A DNA stretch of 24,059 nt from a virus: IMG/VR virus record IMGVR_UViG_3300042691_004699, positions 1 to 24,059 of that record. One strand, written 5' to 3'. The notes beneath the pieces were generated by a model. The model did not search any database and was not told where the DNA came from. It saw only the letters and a program-made list of their open reading frames with translations. The translations under genes were made by a program, and so were the position numbers. Below are positions 22,102-24,059 of the stretch, piece by piece; the first letter of the stretch is position 1, and every line of letters starts with the position of its first letter.

Positions 22102-23156
22102 TCTACCGCCTTCTTGTAGAGTTCAAGGTTACCGATTATGCGCTCATCTGTAGGGCTTAACTCTGCTGCAATGGTTCCGTATTCAAGGGCTTTGTCTCTT
22201 TCCCCTAGCCAGAATGCACATACAGCAGCTAGGTCATAGGGAGTTGCTCCCCAGGCAAATGCCTCATTTAAATAGTCCATGCTTTTGTTTTTAATATTAA
22301 CTGCCTTCTTAGCCCACATATAACACTCTTCAATACGGCCACTGTCGTAGTGATACTGTGCCAGCTCTACGTAAGCTTCTCTTTTAGCAGGCTCCTCTTG
22401 AACAGCAAGCTTCCACCACTTAAGTTTCTCTGCTTCATCTGTAGAGCACTTAGCTATATAACGCATGGAGGACGCTCGCTCTGCTTTCCATACAGCTTTA
22501 GGTAAAGATAGGTGTCGTTTAAATTGAACCAAAGCTTCTTCTATCTGACCATGGAAGAACAACTCACGTGCGTAGTAGTAGGCGTTGCGGTCGTTGTGTG
22601 GGTCCTCTTCTACAGATAGTTTAAGTAGTGGGAGGTATTGCCCACGAGACTTAGAGTCATCTGCTTTATGCCATAGACCTAGTTGGCTCCAGTATTCTTT
22701 CTCAACTAAACGGTCTGTATATAAACACTCATGCACAGGGTGTTGCCATCGGTATCCGTGGCGTGCGTGAATCTTATCTCCAGCAAATGTAAGACCAGGA
22801 GTTCCATCAGGATTAAAGTTCCAGGTGTAGTTGTAGCGTATACGTGTAGAACCTACGGGTATCTTTTCCATCTCATTGCGCCAACCAGGTTCTAATACCT
22901 CATCCATATCTAGAGAGATGCAGTAATCAATATCATCTGGAAGTAGGGCAAGGGCCGCGTTACGAGCATCATCAAATCGCCATGGACGTACGCTTATTGT
23001 GTGGACAGTGATACCTAGTTCTCGGGCTTTCTCCACGGTACCGTCTGCTGAGCCAGTGTCGGCAATCATTAGGTAGTCTGCTTCTTTTGCAGACTCATAC
23101 CAGCGTTCTACAAACTGTGCTTCATTTAATGCGATGGTGTATACGGCTATTTTCAT
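22098..23156 (-). CDS. family 2 glycosyltransferase with TPR-like C-terminus
   Basis: A 352-residue protein. Residues 1-115 are a GT-A domain: IAVYTIALNEAQFVERW (3-19), DTGSADGT (33-40) and the metal-binding DxD-like SLDMDE (81-86), after FDDARNAAL. It would transfer a sugar from a nucleotide-sugar to an acceptor. From about 185 to 348 there are helical repeats of TPR type (AYYYARELFFHGQIEEALVQ, AYVELAQYHYDSGRIEECYM, VCAFWLGERDKALEYGTIAA), probably for binding the acceptor. The layout resembles SunS-like and related GT2-TPR enzymes. Location among virion genes suggests a virion protein as acceptor. It starts after the terminator at 23185-23211 and its stop overlaps the next gene by ATGA. Confidence 0.87.
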   Translation of the reverse strand: MKIAVYTIALNEAQFVERWYESAKEADYLMIADTGSADGTVEKARELGITVHTISVRPWRFDDARNAALALLPDDIDYCISLDMDEVLEPGWRNEMEKIPVGSTRIRYNYTWNFNPDGTPGLTFAGDKIHARHGYRWQHPVHECLYTDRLVEKEYWSQLGLWHKADDSKSRGQYLPLLKLSVEEDPHNDRNAYYYARELFFHGQIEEALVQFKRHLSLPKAVWKAERASSMRYIAKCSTDEAEKLKWWKLAVQEEPAKREAYVELAQYHYDSGRIEECYMWAKKAVNIKNKSMDYLNEAFAWGATPYDLAAVCAFWLGERDKALEYGTIAAELSPTDERIIGNLELYKKAVE

Positions 23157-23161
23157 AATCT

Positions 23162-23170
23162 AATTGTATC
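23162..23170 (-). promoter_or_regulatory. possible -10 box upstream of the glycosyltransferase
   Basis: The minus strand has TACAAT six bases before the ATG at 23156, in a GGATACAATTAG context. If used, transcription would begin almost at the start codon, as in leaderless messages. There is no -35 match, and the AAGGA just upstream could instead be a poorly spaced Shine-Dalgarno sequence. A weak candidate. Confidence 0.2.
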
Positions 23171-23184
23171 CTTAAATAGAAAAG

Positions 23185-23211
23185 CCCCGCCAGTCCCTGA
23201 GGACGGCGGGG
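23185..23211 (-). terminator. intrinsic terminator before the glycosyltransferase
   Basis: The minus strand reads CCCCGCC-GTCC-TCAG-GGAC-T-GGCGGGG, a stem of seven plus four base pairs with one bulged T and a four-base loop, followed by CTTTTCTATTT. It lies between the beta-rich protein and the glycosyltransferase and ends the upstream structural transcript. Confidence 0.85.
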
Positions 23212-23229
23212 AGCTATTTCTAATCTATA

Positions 23230-23613
23230 TTAAGCTACGGTTGCAAACTCTAGACGTCCGAAGATAGTAACTCCGCCGTCTGGTGAATAGAAGTTTAGAA
23301 CAGAGGCTGCAGTGCCTGATGCGATGGTAGGGGTTGAGCCGCCGTCCCATGTAACACCATTGAACGCAACTGCGTTAGCGCCACGGTTTCTTACTTCTAC
23401 CTGCCAGCGAGTTCCGTAACCAGCTGGAACGCCTGTCCAGTTTACTGTTACTGCACCAACCAAGTTAGTGATTCGGATAAACGAACCGCTAGTTGGGTTG
23501 ATGGTAAGTGTTCCAGTTGCTGCTGAAAAGGTCTGAAGACGTCCTGTAACACCTACGTTAATGTAAGCGTCGTTAGACTGTGCCAGTACCGTTGGTTGTG
23601 AGGAGATAGCCAT
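23230..23613 (-). CDS. small beta-rich virion-like protein
   Basis: A 127-residue protein rich in Thr, Ser, Gly and Val with alternating strands (TGTLTINPTSGSFIRITN, AVTVNWTGVPAGYG, RWQVEVRNRGANAVAFNG). It has no cysteine and no membrane segment. The composition is that of a phage fibre, decoration or appendage protein. It shares TAATG with the gene before it and is followed by a terminator, so it closes the upstream unit. I do not recognise a family. Confidence 0.65.
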   Translation of the reverse strand: MAISSQPTVLAQSNDAYINVGVTGRLQTFSAATGTLTINPTSGSFIRITNLVGAVTVNWTGVPAGYGTRWQVEVRNRGANAVAFNGVTWDGGSTPTIASGTAASVLNFYSPDGGVTIFGRLEFATVA

Positions 23614-23885
23614 TACTTATCTTCCTCTTCTTCCTCTTCTTCAGGAGCTTCAATTTCTGCAGCTCCTTCAAAGCCAGTACCGTTCCAAAGAGCTTTAGCG
23701 GCTTCTGGGACCCCAGGAGGGCACCATGTACCGTTTACTCGCTCCCAGTCACGTGCTGGTTCTGGGTTAAGACCGTCAATCTGAACTACTTCGAAAAGCA
23801 GTGCCAGAGGACCGAGAGCATCTTCGCTCTCTGCAACCTGAACCTGAGTGATTAGGTTGTTATCTACTAGTGCGTATTTAGCCAT
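23613..23885 (-). CDS. small virion-associated protein with Glu-rich tail
   Basis: A 90-residue protein opening MAKYALVDNNLITQVQVAES, an opening I have seen in small proteins of phage structural regions. Then NPEPARDWERVNGTWCPPGV, and a C-terminal run of Glu (EAPEEEEEEEDK). The Shine-Dalgarno AGGAGG lies six bases before the ATG at 23885. Another ATG at 23889 is in a different frame. It overlaps the next gene by TAATG. A role in fibre or capsid assembly is plausible but not shown. Confidence 0.62.
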   Translation of the reverse strand: MAKYALVDNNLITQVQVAESEDALGPLALLFEVVQIDGLNPEPARDWERVNGTWCPPGVPEAAKALWNGTGFEGAAEIEAPEEEEEEEDK

Positions 23886-23895
23886 TCATTTCCTC

Positions 23896-24059
23896 CTAGA
23901 GTACTGCCTTGTCGAACCAGCGAATCATAGCGTAACCATCTGCGCCGTTTCCACCAAATGACTGGAATGCGTAGTACTGGCAACCTGCGAGGTCAACGTC
24001 AACTACGTCGCCTGCATCCATGTATAGGAACTCCCATGTAACATCGAAGTAAGAAGCAC
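23896..24059 (-). CDS. C-terminal end of an unidentified protein (partial)
   Basis: An open frame enters from the right edge and ends at a TAG at 23896-23898. The 53 visible residues include SYFDVTWEFLYMDAGDVVDV and end YAMIRWFDKAVL. They look like a beta-rich domain end, with single Cys in LAGCQYYAFQ. The downstream gene's AGGAGG overlaps the stop, so the two are coupled. Too little is visible to name it; a virion structural protein would fit the context. Confidence 0.6.
   Translation of the reverse strand, partial: ASYFDVTWEFLYMDAGDVVDVDLAGCQYYAFQSFGGNGADGYAMIRWFDKAVL

Noticed and set aside
1-24059. tRNA genes, CRISPR arrays, insertion sequences, attachment sites
   Set aside because: I looked for cloverleaf-like gaps, regular repeats and transposase motifs and found none. 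Gaps between genes are all about 110 bases or less.

Overview
The window is part of a tailed double-stranded DNA phage genome (or a prophage of one) with a contractile, myovirus-type tail. Every gene I can support is on the minus strand, so the functional order runs from high to low coordinates. Packing is very tight: most neighbours overlap through TAATG, ATGA or GTGA stop/start junctions, and many starts have strong AGGAGG-type Shine-Dalgarno sequences. Base composition looks moderate. Nothing here names the host; small families such as the NPCW...VPNCVP protein are ones I associate with environmental, often aquatic, phages, which is only suggestive.

Layout, in transcription order. (1) 24059-23230: the end of an unidentified protein, a small acidic-tailed protein and a small beta-rich protein, closed by a strong intrinsic terminator (23185-23211). 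(2) 23156-19673: a family 2 glycosyltransferase with a TPR-like C-terminus, a connector-like protein, a lectin-like virion protein, then four tiny Lys-rich proteins (47, 55, 46 and 66 aa). Two of the four start with the same CxxCxC motif and one carries an EF-hand-like loop. This block ends in a second intrinsic terminator (19647-19664). (3) 19565-4497: the tail assembly line. It holds a small membrane protein, two neck/terminator-like proteins, sheath, tube, a zinc-ribbon chaperone-like protein with a hidden frameshift ORF, tape measure with a lytic transglycosylase domain, an Afp7-like tube-initiator protein, a LysM protein, a gp27/gpD-like hub, an OB-fold spike with a His-rich insert, gp25, baseplate J and a modular tail protein I. 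(4) 4484-3512: a three-helix membrane protein (holin candidate) and a protein with a long acidic tract. (5) 3528-1: a replication module of winged-helix protein, DnaC-like AAA+ loader, SWIM zinc-finger protein, an unknown protein and a DnaB-like helicase that runs off the left edge.

The most notable points are four. A 54-codon ORF with no usable start lies between the chaperone-like gene and the tape measure, best explained by a +1 (or -2) frameshift at TTT-C. The spike OB-fold protein carries 15 histidines between residues 55 and 155. The cluster of Lys-rich, cysteine-motif miniproteins sits just before a terminator. A small beta module recurs in both the J and I tail proteins. No stretch of 300 bases lacks a gene, and I see no tRNA, CRISPR array, insertion sequence or attachment site.
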